The notes beneath the pieces are model-generated. The model was not told where the DNA came from. It saw only the letters and a list, made by a program, of their open reading frames with translations, and made no database searches. Made by a program: the position numbers and the translations under genes. 64,000 nt of DNA from Roseovarius litoreus (GTDB lineage Bacteria; Pseudomonadota; Alphaproteobacteria; Rhodobacterales; Rhodobacteraceae), in the NCBI RefSeq assembly GCF_900142765.1, contig NZ_FRCB01000001.1, forward strand, positions 496,001-560,000, read 5' to 3'. This document shows, piece by piece, positions 16,856 through 25,721 of the stretch. How positions within the stretch are numbered: the first letter of the stretch is position 1; every line of letters starts with the position of its first letter.

Positions 16856-17720
16856 TGAGAGCCTCCATCAGCTTGGCGTTGTAGCCGACCATGTCCTTGT
16901 TGAACTCGTCGAGATCGAACTCGACCTCGGCGATGCGCGGCGCCCAGGTGTTCGCTTCGACCGCGGCAAGGATGCGGTCGTATTCGGCGCGGTCGATGGG
17001 GTTCCATTTGACGATGTCGCCGGGTTTGAAGAACACCATGAAGTCGCTCAGATAGGACACATGCTGTCGCGGGTCATAGATGGTCATCGGCGTGATGCCG
17101 AACATCTGGTAGCCGCCTGCCCCGCGCACCGAATAGATGCACGAGAAGCTGCCGCCATAGCCGACCGTCTGCTTGGGCGTGTCGGTGCGGGGGCGCAGAT
17201 ATTTGGGAACCTGGATCTGACGGTCGCGTTCGACCAGCTGATACAGGAAGGGCAGGCCCGACACGAAGCCCACCATCGACACGAACCACGGCTGGGAATG
17301 ATGCGCCTCGATGAAAGCCTCGACGCTATCATAGCCGTTGATCCGGGCGGCGTAATCGAGATCGCTGCCCGAGGGATCCTGATGGCGTTCGCGGAAGCGC
17401 ATCAGGGTCTCGTGGGTCCAGGGATCCTGATAATAGACCGGGACTTCGATGATCCGGGTGGTCATCCGCTTTTCGGCCTTGTCGGCCATGTGTTCGAGAT
17501 CCTTGATCCGGGACAGCATCTCTTCGGGCGGGGTCACGTCGGGATTGTAGCGGACCTGAAAGGATGCGTTGGCCGGGCAGATTTCGGTCACGCCGGGGAT
17601 GTCGGCCTCTCGGACGGCATTGGACATGGAGAGGGATTTGAAGAACGCCTCGAGCGACATTTCCTCGTCCATTTCCACGTAGACATGCTCGTCTCCACCA
17701 TATGTGTAACGTGTCTTCAC
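16845..17720 (-). CDS. pxpB: 5-oxoprolinase subunit B (KipI / allophanate hydrolase subunit 1 family)
   Basis: About 291 residues. The C-terminal two thirds match the family: 'IIEVPVYY', 'FVSGLPFLYQL', 'VPKYLRPRTDTPKQTVGYGGSFSCIYSVRGAGGYQMFG' and 'FKPGDIVKW'. The start is a GTG at 17720, with a strong AGGAGGTG site and a GTGA overlap with the stop of the biotin carboxylase gene. It is longer at the N-terminus than E. coli PxpB (218 residues). It acts with PxpC, encoded immediately downstream. Confidence 0.9.
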   Translation of the reverse strand: MKTRYTYGGDEHVYVEMDEEMSLEAFFKSLSMSNAVREADIPGVTEICPANASFQVRYNPDVTPPEEMLSRIKDLEHMADKAEKRMTTRIIEVPVYYQDPWTHETLMRFRERHQDPSGSDLDYAARINGYDSVEAFIEAHHSQPWFVSMVGFVSGLPFLYQLVERDRQIQVPKYLRPRTDTPKQTVGYGGSFSCIYSVRGAGGYQMFGITPMTIYDPRQHVSYLSDFMVFFKPGDIVKWNPIDRAEYDRILAAVEANTWAPRIAEVEFDLDEFNKDMVGYNAKLMEALNDA

Positions 17721-19099
17721 GAAGCACCTCCTGTTGCTGCGGGGGTCAGATTTCCGGCATCCAGCCACGGTTCCAGCCATTGGGTATGGACCGTGCCCGC
17801 CTGAACCTGCGGGTCGTCCGCCAGCGCCAGATGCAGGGGGATTGTCGTCTTGAGACCGTCGATCGACAAGCTCTGCAATGCGGTGCGCAGGCGGGAGATC
17901 GCCTCGGCCCGGTCCGAGCCATGCGCGATCAGCTTGCCGATGAGCGAGTCGTAAAAGGGCGGGATCTGATAGCCCTCGTAGAGAAAGTGATCCATGCGGA
18001 TGCCCTGACCCTCGGGCAGGCGCATGGCGCCCACGGTGCCGGGGAAGGGCATGAACTGCAGATGCGGGTCTTCAGCGTTGATGCGCACTTCGATCGCATG
18101 GCCGGTGACGGCGATCTGGTCCTGCGTGAGGCGCAGCGGCTCGCCGCCGGCGATGCGGATCATTTCCTGGACGAGGTCGATGCCGGTGACCATTTCGGTC
18201 ACGGGATGTTCGACCTGGATGCGGGTGTTCATCTCGATGAAGAAGAACTGGTTGCTGGCCTCTTCATAGAGAAACTCCAGCGTGCCTGCGCCCTTGTAGC
18301 CCACCGCCTCGGCCATGGCGACCGCAGAGGCGCAAAGCTCCTGCCGGGTGGGCTCGTCCAGACAGACGGCGCCGGCCTCTTCCCAGACTTTCTGACGGCG
18401 GCGCTGGATCGAGCATTCGCGCTCGAAGCAATGCACGGCACGGGTGCCGTCGCCGAGGATCTGCACCTCGATATGGCGCGGATCGCGCAGCGCGCGTTCC
18501 AGATAGAGCCCGCCGTCGCCAAAGGCGGCCTGTGCTTCGGACTGGGCCTGGGGGGCGAGCTTGCGCAGCTCGTCCTCGTTGGCGGCGATGCGGATGCCAC
18601 GCCCGCCCCCGCCGGCGGCGGCCTTGATCATCACCGGGTAGCCCACTTCGGCGGCGGTGGCGACCGCATCGTCCAGCGTTTCGATCCGACCCTTCGAGCC
18701 GGGCACGACGGGCGTTCCCGCGGCTTCGGCGGCCTGTCGCGCGGCGACCTTGTCGCCCATCCGTTCGATCGTGTCGGCGGAGGGGCCGACATAGGTGATC
18801 CCGGCCTCTTCCAGAGCGCGGGCGAAACGGGGGCTTTCCGAGAGAAACCCATAGCCGGGATGCACCGCATCAGCGCCGGTCTGCTGGGCCACTTCGACGA
18901 CGCGAGCCACATCGAGATAGGAATTCTTGGCTGCCGCCGGTCCGATGCACACCGCTTCATCGGCCAGCCGGACCGCCAGCATGTCGGCGTCAGCCTCGGA
19001 ATGGGCCTGAATGGTGTGGATGCCAAGCTCGCGGGCGGCCCGGATGATCCGGACCGCGATTTCGCCGCGATTGGCGATCAGAAGGCGCGATATGGCCAT
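17717..19099 (-). CDS. accC: Biotin carboxylase (AccC-like), part of the pxp operon
   Basis: A 460-residue ATP-grasp biotin carboxylase: 'LLIANRGEIAVRIIRAARELGI' at the N-terminus, the glycine-rich 'KAAAGGGGRGIRI' ATP loop, 'ERECSIQRRRQKV' and 'FIEMNTRIQVEHPVTE' with metal ligands and the catalytic Arg. It carboxylates biotin on a carrier protein, here probably the 78-residue protein encoded 2 bp upstream. The position between pxpA and pxpB suggests a dedicated second copy for 5-oxoproline or a related substrate rather than fatty-acid synthesis. The stop overlaps the pxpB start. Confidence 0.93.
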   Translation of the reverse strand: MAISRLLIANRGEIAVRIIRAARELGIHTIQAHSEADADMLAVRLADEAVCIGPAAAKNSYLDVARVVEVAQQTGADAVHPGYGFLSESPRFARALEEAGITYVGPSADTIERMGDKVAARQAAEAAGTPVVPGSKGRIETLDDAVATAAEVGYPVMIKAAAGGGGRGIRIAANEDELRKLAPQAQSEAQAAFGDGGLYLERALRDPRHIEVQILGDGTRAVHCFERECSIQRRRQKVWEEAGAVCLDEPTRQELCASAVAMAEAVGYKGAGTLEFLYEEASNQFFFIEMNTRIQVEHPVTEMVTGIDLVQEMIRIAGGEPLRLTQDQIAVTGHAIEVRINAEDPHLQFMPFPGTVGAMRLPEGQGIRMDHFLYEGYQIPPFYDSLIGKLIAHGSDRAEAISRLRTALQSLSIDGLKTTIPLHLALADDPQVQAGTVHTQWLEPWLDAGNLTPAATGGAS

Positions 19100-19101
19100 G
19101 G

Positions 19102-19338
19102 TCAGTCGTCCAGCGTCGCCAGAACCTGCCCGGCGGTCACCGGCGCTTCATTGTCGGCGGCGTAGCCCGAGAAGGTGCCGGCGATTTCGGATTTCACCTC
19201 GATGAAGGTTTTCATCACCTCGACCAGCCCGATCACGTCGCCGACGGCAACGGCATCGCCGTTGGACTTGTAGGGGTCATCCTCGGGGGAGGGGCGGTGA
19301 TAGAAGGTTCCGGGAAGGGGGGATTGGATATCTGCCAT
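19102..19338 (-). CDS. accB: Short biotin carboxyl carrier protein
   Basis: A 78-residue biotinyl domain without the Pro/Ala-rich N-terminal extension of housekeeping AccB. It begins 'MADIQSPLPGTFYHRP', and the biotinylated residue should be Lys43 in 'EVMKTF' (Thr instead of the commoner Met after the lysine). AGGAG precedes the ATG. It is tightly coupled to the biotin carboxylase gene (2 bp) and lies 26 bp after pxpA. It presumably carries carboxybiotin between AccC and a PxpB/PxpC complex (inference). Confidence 0.9.
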   Translation of the reverse strand: MADIQSPLPGTFYHRPSPEDDPYKSNGDAVAVGDVIGLVEVMKTFIEVKSEIAGTFSGYAADNEAPVTAGQVLATLDD

Positions 19339-19364
19339 GTTGGTTCTCCTGACGGTAAATCGTC

Positions 19365-20147
19365 TCAGCTTGCGCGTTCGAGCACGGTTGCGGCGGCGGC
19401 GATGGTGATGCCGTTTTCGGTGAGCGTGCTGCGGATGGCGCGCCCGATCTCAAGCGCGCCCGGCGTGTCGGAATGAAAACAGATCGATTCGAACTCGATC
19501 GGGATGTCGTTGCCATCGACGGTCCGGACGACGCCTTCCTGGCAGGCGCGCAGGCATTTCGCGGCGATCTGCTGGGGATCGGGGCGGGCCACCTGGCGTT
19601 TGAACACGATCGAGCCGGTGTCGTCGTAATCACGGTCGGCATAGAATTCGCGCACCACGGGATGCCCCAGACGCTTGGCCACCTCGTAGGTCTTGGAAAT
19701 GCCCATGCAGAAAATGATCGCGTCGCTGCTGGTCTTCTGCAGGGTATCGACCATGAGTTGCGACAGCTCTTCGTTGACCGCTGCTTCCATGTAGAGGGCG
19801 CCATGCGGTTTGACATGCTGGAGCGCGATGCCATAGCGGCGGCCGAATTCGCGGATCGCACCGATCTGGTAGACGATGTCGTTGACCAGTTCCTCGGCGC
19901 TGGTGCGGATATAGCGCCGCCCGAAGCCCTGCAGATCGCGGTATCCGGGATGCGCGCCAAGCCCGACGCCATATTGTTGGGCCAGCTTCACCACACGGTC
20001 CATCGAATTGGGATCGCCCGCATGAAAGCCCGCCGCGATATTGGCCGAGCTGATGAGCGCCATGAGATCCTCGTCCGGGGCCTCGCCCAGGACCCACTGG
20101 CCAAACCCCTCGCCCATGTCACAGTTCAGATCGACTTCTGTTTTCAT
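19365..20147 (-). CDS. pxpA: 5-oxoprolinase subunit A (LamB/YcsF family)
   Basis: A 260-residue YcsF/LamB protein: '[12 protein letters not shown]' at the N-terminus, '[14 protein letters not shown]' with metal-binding His and Asp, '[17 protein letters not shown]', 'HVKPHGALY' and '[16 protein letters not shown]' are all family signatures. It is the first gene of the pxpA-accB-accC-pxpB-pxpC operon. The start is the ATG at 20147; there is no convincing Shine-Dalgarno. The operon faces a LysR gene across 243 bp. Confidence 0.94.
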   Translation of the reverse strand: MKTEVDLNCDMGEGFGQWVLGEAPDEDLMALISSANIAAGFHAGDPNSMDRVVKLAQQYGVGLGAHPGYRDLQGFGRRYIRTSAEELVNDIVYQIGAIREFGRRYGIALQHVKPHGALYMEAAVNEELSQLMVDTLQKTSSDAIIFCMGISKTYEVAKRLGHPVVREFYADRDYDDTGSIVFKRQVARPDPQQIAAKCLRACQEGVVRTVDGNDIPIEFESICFHSDTPGALEIGRAIRSTLTENGITIAAAATVLERAS

Positions 20148-20204
20148 CGTCCTGGTCCTCGTCTTCTGGGTGGGCACAGGATGACAACGCTGGCCGCGTC
20201 TTGT

Positions 20205-20293
20205 AAATTTCCAATATCTGTTCAAACCGTATCTGAATTTCAGAATATGCCGGAATAAAAGGCCCGATCTAACCTGTTGAATTTCCGGTATAT
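20205..20293. promoter_or_regulatory. Repeated AATTTC(C/A)-type motifs in the pxpA/lysR divergent promoter region
   Basis: This region is unusually AT-rich. Similar elements occur at 20205-20217 (AAATTTCCAATAT), 20235-20248 (GAATTTCAGAATAT) and 20279-20293 (GAATTTCCGGTATAT); a further GAATTTCCGG overlaps the first codons of lysR. The palindrome CTGAA-T-TTCAG is at 20233-20243. These are candidate LysR operator sites. Confidence 0.5.
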
Positions 20294-20390
20294 GGTCAAA
20301 GATTCACCGGTTTGTGAATATCATTATCTTTTTTTTCGATACTTGCTATTCTGATATTCATCAGATCGAAGCGGAGACCATGGGCCTTTG

Positions 20391-21308
20391 ATGAATTTCC
20401 GGCATCTCAAGTATTTCGTCGCGACCGCAGAATCGGGACAGGTCAGCCGTGCGGCGACGGCGCTGTCGATCTCGCAATCGGCGATCACCACGGCAATCCG
20501 GGACCTCGAGACGGAACTGGGCGCGGATCTGTTCCTGCGCTCGGCGCAAGGGATGGAAATGACCGATGCTGGGCGCGAATTTCTGGCCTCGGCGCAGGAT
20601 ATCCTTGCGCGGCTGGACGAGGCCAAGAACCTGACGCAGCGCCGGTCGACGGCGGAAGGCGTCATTTCGATCGCGGCGACCTATACGGTGATCGGGTATT
20701 TTCTGCCCTATCATCTGGACCGGCTGGCGCATCTCTATCCGGGCATCGAGATCCGGCTGAGCGAATTGAACCGCGAAAGCATCGAGGAAGGGCTGCTGTC
20801 GAACAGGTTCGACATGGCGGTGGTGCTGACATCGAACCTGACCAATCCCGAGATCGAGACCGAGACGCTTTTGAAGTCCACACGGCGTCTTTGGGTGCCG
20901 GCGAACCACCCGTTTCACCGCGCGGGAAAGGCCAGTTTCGCCGAGATCGCCGAGCAGGATTACATCATGCTGACCGTCGATGAGGCGGCGCATACCACGA
21001 TGAAATACTGGTCTGGCACCAATTATCAGCCCAAAGTCAAGCTGCGCACCGCGTCGGTCGAGGCGGTGCGCTCGATGGTGGCCAATGGACAGGGGGTCAC
21101 GATCCTGTCGGACATGGTCTATCGGCCCTGGTCACTTGAGGGAAAACGCATCGGCACCGCAGCCACGACGCATGACATCCCGTCGATGGATGTGGGGCTG
21201 GCCTATAGGCACGGGACGGATATCACCGGGCCGCTGGCTTTGGTGCATGATTATTTCCGCGAATCCTTTGTGGAGCCGCAGAACTATTTCCAGAACCAGC
21301 GCCCCTGA
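20391..21308 (+). CDS. LysR-family transcriptional regulator, divergent from the pxp operon
   Basis: A 305-residue LysR protein. Its N-terminal winged helix-turn-helix ('FRHLKYFVATAESGQVSRAATALSISQSAITTAIRDLETELG') is followed by a type-2 periplasmic-binding-like effector domain. It probably controls the divergent pxpA operon, as is usual for this arrangement. The effector may be 5-oxoproline or a related small acid, but nothing in the sequence shows this. The ATG at 20391 is directly preceded by an in-frame TTG. Possible operator repeats lie in the 243-bp gap. Confidence 0.92.
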   Translation: MNFRHLKYFVATAESGQVSRAATALSISQSAITTAIRDLETELGADLFLRSAQGMEMTDAGREFLASAQDILARLDEAKNLTQRRSTAEGVISIAATYTVIGYFLPYHLDRLAHLYPGIEIRLSELNRESIEEGLLSNRFDMAVVLTSNLTNPEIETETLLKSTRRLWVPANHPFHRAGKASFAEIAEQDYIMLTVDEAAHTTMKYWSGTNYQPKVKLRTASVEAVRSMVANGQGVTILSDMVYRPWSLEGKRIGTAATTHDIPSMDVGLAYRHGTDITGPLALVHDYFRESFVEPQNYFQNQRP

Positions 21309-21323
21309 GGCGAAGGCGCAGAA

Positions 21324-21638
21324 TCAGCCCTTGTCGCCCACATTCTCGGCGAAGGATTTGGTGAAGGCGGCCTGTTGGTCGGGGCTGGCTTCGGTCTGAT
21401 GGGTGGTTTTCCACTCGTCATAAGGCATACCGTAGAAAATCTCGCGCGCCTCGTCCTTGGACATGTCGATGCCACGGGCGTTGGCGGCTTCCTGATACCA
21501 GCGAGACAGGCAGTTGCGGCAAAAGCCCGCCAGGTTCATCATGTCGATGTTCTGCACGTCGGCGCGCTTGTCCATGAGATGCTCGCGCAGGGTACGGAAA
21601 GCGGCGGCTTCAAGCTCGATACGGGTCTGATCGTCCAT
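21324..21638 (-). CDS. DUF1244 family protein
   Basis: A 104-residue DUF1244 protein with the invariant core 'FCRNCLSRWYQEAA' (a C-x2-C motif that may bind metal) and 'AREIFYGMPYDEWK'. Such proteins are widespread in Proteobacteria and have no established function. A strong AGGAGG site precedes the ATG at 21638. The ~117-bp repeat element begins 16 bp upstream of the start, so it would lie in the 5' leader or in the spacer of an operon with the CHMI-like gene. Confidence 0.88.
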   Translation of the reverse strand: MDDQTRIELEAAAFRTLREHLMDKRADVQNIDMMNLAGFCRNCLSRWYQEAANARGIDMSKDEAREIFYGMPYDEWKTTHQTEASPDQQAAFTKSFAENVGDKG

Positions 21639-21653
21639 GGGTATCCTCCTGTT

Positions 21654-21770
21654 TAAAGCGTTTCGCGAAACACCTGGCTCACAGATGTTCGCGAAATGCA
21701 GTGCTTCGTTCAAGCGTTGTACGCGTTCCGCCTTTGGCTGATGCCTCAGGGTAAAGGCGGACCGCTTTGG
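21654..21770. repeat. Dispersed two-hairpin intergenic repeat, copy B
   Basis: This ~117-bp element is an inverted copy of the one at 30113-30230. It contains two hairpin units: one built on TTTCGCGAAA...TTCGCGAAATGC, the other on GCGTTCCGCCTTTG...TAAAGGCGGACCGC. The copies align over their whole length with scattered differences. It lies between two minus-strand genes. Confidence 0.85.
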
Positions 21771-21772
21771 CG

Positions 21773-22114
21773 TCACAACATGCGCTTGAGATAGGGCGGA
21801 TTCAAGTCGGTGAGGCGCACTGTCAGGCTTCCGGCCTCGGGCAGATGCGCCTGCAAGGTATCCATCACGATCCCGGCCAGATCGTCGCGCGTGGCGTCGT
21901 CACGACCGGGGATCAGCAGCAATGTGGCATGAGCAAAGGCTTGCGGCACCACGCCGATGCGCGATGCGGTGGCGGCGATGGTGCGGGTGCGCACCGTCTC
22001 GGGGCCATTGACCGAAGGATGTGCGGCGAGACGATCAAACAGATCGTCGCAGAGCGCCTGCAGATCGTGGCTGTCCTGCAATCCGGCGGAATGTTCGACG
22101 ATGACATGGGGCAT
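21773..22114 (-). CDS. 5-carboxymethyl-2-hydroxymuconate isomerase-like tautomerase
   Basis: A 113-residue protein of the CHMI branch of the tautomerase superfamily: Pro at position 2 ('MPHVIVEHSAGL') would become the catalytic N-terminal proline, and 'DLNPPYLKRML' closes the protein as in the family. CHMI acts in homoprotocatechuate degradation, but no other gene of that pathway is nearby, so the natural substrate is uncertain. The stop lies only 3 bp from the repeat element. Confidence 0.85.
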   Translation of the reverse strand: MPHVIVEHSAGLQDSHDLQALCDDLFDRLAAHPSVNGPETVRTRTIAATASRIGVVPQAFAHATLLLIPGRDDATRDDLAGIVMDTLQAHLPEAGSLTVRLTDLNPPYLKRML

Positions 22115-22189
22115 GGGCGGTTCCTTTCAGCGCAACATTAGGCCCGGCAAGGGCGCTTCGCGCAAGCCGGTCTTTGCGGCACGCGGCGG

Positions 22190-22930
22190 TCAGATCCCGG
22201 CGCGGTCGGCGGCATCGTTCAGGATCGGGGCAAGGCGGCGCGCCCATGCGATCTGATCGTCGTGCTGTTCGATCAGGTCATTGCGCAGCTCCAAGAGAAC
22301 ATTGGGCCGCTGATAGGCAATGGCATGGCGCGCGATGGCGTCGCCGGGCAGATGCCCGCCGTAAGGTTCGTTCTCGCCCACGCAGAGATCCTGTTCCTCG
22401 CGCAGCCGGGCAATGAGCGGGCGCGACAGGCGTTCATCGGCGGCATAGAGCACACCGACATGCCAGGGCCGCGGCGGTCTTCCCTGCAATTGCCGGGTAA
22501 AGCTGTGGACCGAGACCAGCACCGTATCGGGCCGCCGCGCCGCCAGTTCGGCCAGCGCGGTATGGTAGGGCCGGTAACAACGATTGAGCCGGAGCGTCAG
22601 CTCATCATGTCCGGCATGGCGGTTGCCGGGAATGATCGTGCCGTCATAGAGCTTCATCAGGAGGGTGGGGTCATCCTCGCCGCGGTTGGGGTCGATCACG
22701 AGGCGCGAGAAATTCGACAGGATCACCGGCGCATCAAGCTGTGCTGCCAGTTCGCGCGCGACACCGGCGGCGCCCACGTCATAGGCGATGTGGCGCGCCA
22801 TATCTGCGGCCCCCAGACCAAGGCAGCCGCCATTGACGAAGGGCGGCACGGTATTGGCGGCATGATCGCAGGTGATCAGCCAACGGGAGGGGCGATCTGC
22901 GCCTTCGATGGAAAAGGGGTGGTATGTCAT
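22190..22930 (-). CDS. N-formylglutamate amidohydrolase family protein
   Basis: About 246 residues. The family signature is present: 'WLITCDHAANTVPP' with metal-binding Asp/His, 'DVGAAGVARELAAQLDAPVILSNFSRLVIDPNR', 'LVSVHSFT' and 'VLLELRNDLI'. It probably hydrolyses an N-formyl or N-acyl amino acid, as HutG does at the end of histidine breakdown, but no hut genes are near. Starts at 22930 (AAAGGA about 11 bp upstream) and 22951 are both possible. It may be co-transcribed with the CHMI-like gene 75 bp downstream. Confidence 0.88.
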   Translation of the reverse strand: MTYHPFSIEGADRPSRWLITCDHAANTVPPFVNGGCLGLGAADMARHIAYDVGAAGVARELAAQLDAPVILSNFSRLVIDPNRGEDDPTLLMKLYDGTIIPGNRHAGHDELTLRLNRCYRPYHTALAELAARRPDTVLVSVHSFTRQLQGRPPRPWHVGVLYAADERLSRPLIARLREEQDLCVGENEPYGGHLPGDAIARHAIAYQRPNVLLELRNDLIEQHDDQIAWARRLAPILNDAADRAGI

Positions 22931-23116
22931 CGGGGTGTCATGTCCTTTCATCACCGTCTAGGACAGTTGAAAGGTGAAGTGAAATAGGTAATAACCGAGA
23001 CGCGGGCTGTTAGCGTTAACATGCGTTGCGGCAGGCTTTCCCCGATCGCGACAGCCCCATTGACATGACGCGTCCGGACGTCGAAACCGGGCCAGCACAT
23101 ACAGGAAAGACACCGG

Positions 23117-24562
23117 ATGAGACGCCACAGAAACGTCAAGATCGTCGCCACGCTCGGCCCCGCCTCTTCGGATTACGAGATGATCCGCGCGCTGCACGAA
23201 GCCGGGGCCGACGTGTTCCGTCTGAACATGAGCCACGGCAGCCACGAGGATATCGCCGAGCGGCACCGCATCATCCGCCAGATCGAGGCCGATCTGGACA
23301 GCCCGATCGCCATTCTGGCCGATCTTCAGGGTCCCAAGCTGCGGGTCGGGGTCTTTGCCAATGGCGAGGAGGATCTGGAGGAAGGCGCCGAGTTCCGGCT
23401 TGATCTGGACGAGGCCGAGGGCGATGCCAGCCGCGTCTGCCTGCCCCATCCCGAGATTTTCGCAGCGCTGGAGCCGGGGGCGAGCCTGCTGGTCAATGAC
23501 GGTAAGATCCGCCTGAAAGTGACCGAATGCGGCAAGGATTTCGCCCGGACCGAGGTGGTGATCGGCGGCACGATCTCGAACCGCAAGGGGGTGAATGTGC
23601 CCGATGTGGTGCTGCCGGTGGCGGCGCTGTCCGAGAAGGATCGCAAGGATCTGGAATTCGTCTGCGATCTTGGCGTGGATTGGCTGGCGCTGAGTTTCGT
23701 GCAGCGTCCCGAAGATGTGACCGAGGCACGGGAACTGGCCGCGGGTCGGGCCGCGATCCTCAGCAAGATCGAGAAGCCCGCGGCGGTGGAGCGGTTCGAC
23801 GCGATCCTTGCGGCGTCGGACGGGATCATGGTGGCGCGCGGCGATCTGGGGGTGGAGCTGCCGGTGCAGAACGTGCCGCCGATCCAGAAGCGGCTGGTCC
23901 GCAAATGTCGTGCCGCCGCCAAGCCGGTGATCGTGGCGACGCAGATGCTGGAATCGATGATCGAAAGCCCGATGCCCACCCGCGCCGAAGTCAGCGACGT
24001 GGCCACCGCGATCTATGAGGGGGCGGATGCGATCATGCTCTCGGCGGAATCGGCGGCAGGCGACTATCCGATCGAGGCGGTGACCACGATGGACAACGTG
24101 GCCCGCGAAGTCGAGGATGACCCGACCTACACGGAAATCATCGAGGCATCGCGCCGGGCCAAGCGCGAAAGCGTGGCCGACGGCATTGTCGCCGCCGCCC
24201 GCGAAATCGCCGAAACCACCGATATCAAGGCGATCTGCTGCTTTACCCAATCGGGCACCACGGCGCTGCTGGTGGCACGCGAGCGGCCGCGCGTGCCGAT
24301 CATCGCGCTGACCAACCTGCGCGGCACCGCGCGGCGGCTGGCGTTGAGCTGGGGGGTGAATTGCGTGATGACCGGCGAGCTGGAACGCTTCAAGCAGGCG
24401 GTTCTGAATGCCGCGCGCGCCGCACGGGAGCAGGGCTATGCCGAGGCGCTGGATCAGATCGTGGTGACGGCGGGCGTGCCCTTCAACGTGCCCGGCACCA
24501 CCAACATCCTGCGCGTCGCCCCCTGTCAGGAAAGTTTGATTTATTCGACCGATCCGGGATAA
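23117..24562 (+). CDS. pyk: Pyruvate kinase
   Basis: A 481-residue pyruvate kinase: 'KIVATLGPASS', 'VFRLNMSHGSHEDI' with the ADP/K+ site, 'ILADLQGPKLRVG', the catalytic region 'ILSKIEKPAAVERFD' and 'MVARGDLGVELP', and 'AIMLSAESAAGDYPIEAV'. It makes ATP and pyruvate from phosphoenolpyruvate in the cytoplasm. AGGAAAG precedes the ATG. It is followed after 41 bp by a small membrane-protein gene in the same direction. Confidence 0.97.
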   Translation: MRRHRNVKIVATLGPASSDYEMIRALHEAGADVFRLNMSHGSHEDIAERHRIIRQIEADLDSPIAILADLQGPKLRVGVFANGEEDLEEGAEFRLDLDEAEGDASRVCLPHPEIFAALEPGASLLVNDGKIRLKVTECGKDFARTEVVIGGTISNRKGVNVPDVVLPVAALSEKDRKDLEFVCDLGVDWLALSFVQRPEDVTEARELAAGRAAILSKIEKPAAVERFDAILAASDGIMVARGDLGVELPVQNVPPIQKRLVRKCRAAAKPVIVATQMLESMIESPMPTRAEVSDVATAIYEGADAIMLSAESAAGDYPIEAVTTMDNVAREVEDDPTYTEIIEASRRAKRESVADGIVAAAREIAETTDIKAICCFTQSGTTALLVARERPRVPIIALTNLRGTARRLALSWGVNCVMTGELERFKQAVLNAARAAREQGYAEALDQIVVTAGVPFNVPGTTNILRVAPCQESLIYSTDPG

Positions 24563-24603
24563 GCTGTCACGAGTTTATTACAGTTATTCGTTTGGAGTGC
24601 TCG

Positions 24604-24828
24604 ATGGATCCCGATCTTGCATTGATACTGGGGCTTGTTCTTGTCGTTCTGTCGATCCCGTCCATGGTGGCGGCGCTGTCCGATGGACATGCACCGCGCG
24701 TCGCGGCAATCACCCTGATCGCAGGCGGCGCCATGGTGGTCTGGGCCATTGCGACCAAGCCCGGCGGATATACGATCCACGAAGTGCCCGACACCTTCAT
24801 CAAGGTGGTGGGCAGGTATCTTGCCTGA
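24604..24828 (+). CDS. Small conserved membrane protein
   Basis: A 74-residue protein with two hydrophobic segments (residues ~5-25 and ~33-51) and a short polar C-terminal tail ('IHEVPDTFIKVVGRYLA'). I do not recognise a named family. GGAG sits upstream of the ATG at 24604. It is between pyk and rpmI, in the same orientation as both. Confidence 0.75.
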   Translation: MDPDLALILGLVLVVLSIPSMVAALSDGHAPRVAAITLIAGGAMVVWAIATKPGGYTIHEVPDTFIKVVGRYLA

Positions 24829-24951
24829 GAAATAAGGGCACCCCCCTTGCGAAACAGCAGGACGTGGCGTATACGGCGCGCCTGTCTGTGCGCGTCCGGC
24901 CAATGTGGCATGCCGAGTCGCGCGTTCAACCGACCGAAAGAGGAGCCGGAA

Positions 24952-25152
24952 ATGCCCAAGATGAAGACCAAGTCGAGCTGCAAGAAGCGGTTCAAGGTGA
25001 CAGCCACTGGCAAGATCAAGACCGCGCAAGCGGGCAAGCGCCATGGCATGATCAAGCGCACCAAGAAGTTCATCCGCGATGCCCGTGGCACCACGGTCAT
25101 GTCAGAGGCCGACGCCAAGATCGTCCGGCCGATGATGCCCTATTCCCGTTAA
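24952..25152 (+). CDS. rpmI: 50S ribosomal protein L35
   Basis: A 66-residue, very basic protein with the L35 signature '[17 protein letters not shown]' and '[17 protein letters not shown]'-type core. It binds 23S rRNA in the large subunit. A GAGGAG site precedes the ATG. The usual infC is not adjacent here; rplT follows after 20 bp, forming an rpmI-rplT operon. Confidence 0.98.
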   Translation: MPKMKTKSSCKKRFKVTATGKIKTAQAGKRHGMIKRTKKFIRDARGTTVMSEADAKIVRPMMPYSR

Positions 25153-25172
25153 GGCCGAAGGAGAACCTATAG

Positions 25173-25538
25173 ATGTCACGCGTCAAAGGTGGAACCGTCA
25201 CCCACGCCCGTCACAAGAAAGTCGTCAAGGCCGCCAAAGGCTATTACGGCCGTCGCAAGAATACCTTCAAGGTGGCCCGTCAGGCCGTCGACAAGGCCAA
25301 CCAATACGCCACGCGCGACCGCAAGAACCGCAAGCGCAATTTCCGCGCTCTGTGGATTCAGCGGATCAACGCTGCCGTGCGCGCCCATGATGAGGGCCTG
25401 ACCTATTCGCGCTTCATCAACGGTCTGGCCAAGGCCGGCGTTGAAGTGGACCGCAAGGTTCTGGCCGATCTGGCCGTCCGTGAGCCCGCCGCATTCGGCG
25501 CGATCGTGGATCAGGCGAAAAGCGCTCTGGCCAACTGA
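25173..25538 (+). CDS. rplT: 50S ribosomal protein L20
   Basis: A 121-residue basic protein with typical L20 blocks: '[35 protein letters not shown]', '[16 protein letters not shown]' and '[15 protein letters not shown]'. It is needed for early assembly of the 50S subunit and in many bacteria represses its own operon by binding the leader mRNA. An AAGGAG site precedes the ATG. The operon ends with the hairpin at 25568. Confidence 0.98.
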   Translation: MSRVKGGTVTHARHKKVVKAAKGYYGRRKNTFKVARQAVDKANQYATRDRKNRKRNFRALWIQRINAAVRAHDEGLTYSRFINGLAKAGVEVDRKVLADLAVREPAAFGAIVDQAKSALAN

Positions 25539-25567
25539 GCCAACCACAGATTACCGGACAGTGAAGC

Positions 25568-25600
25568 AGCCATCGACCCTATCGGGTCGGTGGCTTTTTC
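25568..25600 (+). terminator. Rho-independent terminator of rpmI-rplT
   Basis: The stem AGCCATCGACCC / GGGTCGGTGGCT with a 4-base loop is followed by TTTTT, starting 30 bp after the rplT stop. Confidence 0.9.
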
Positions 25601-25721
25601 GTCACGTGGAGGCGGGTTCGGGAACACTCCGTGACTTTGCCCTAAACTCGGCGCGATTTTGCCCGATCTGTTAACCATAACAGACGGCAAGCTATCACCC
25701 ACCGAGCATCCGGAGCGCCAC

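Noticed and set aside
17702..19165. 487-codon open frame antisense to the biotin carboxylase
   Set aside because: Mirror of a conserved gene, His/Gly/Asp-rich low-complexity translation.
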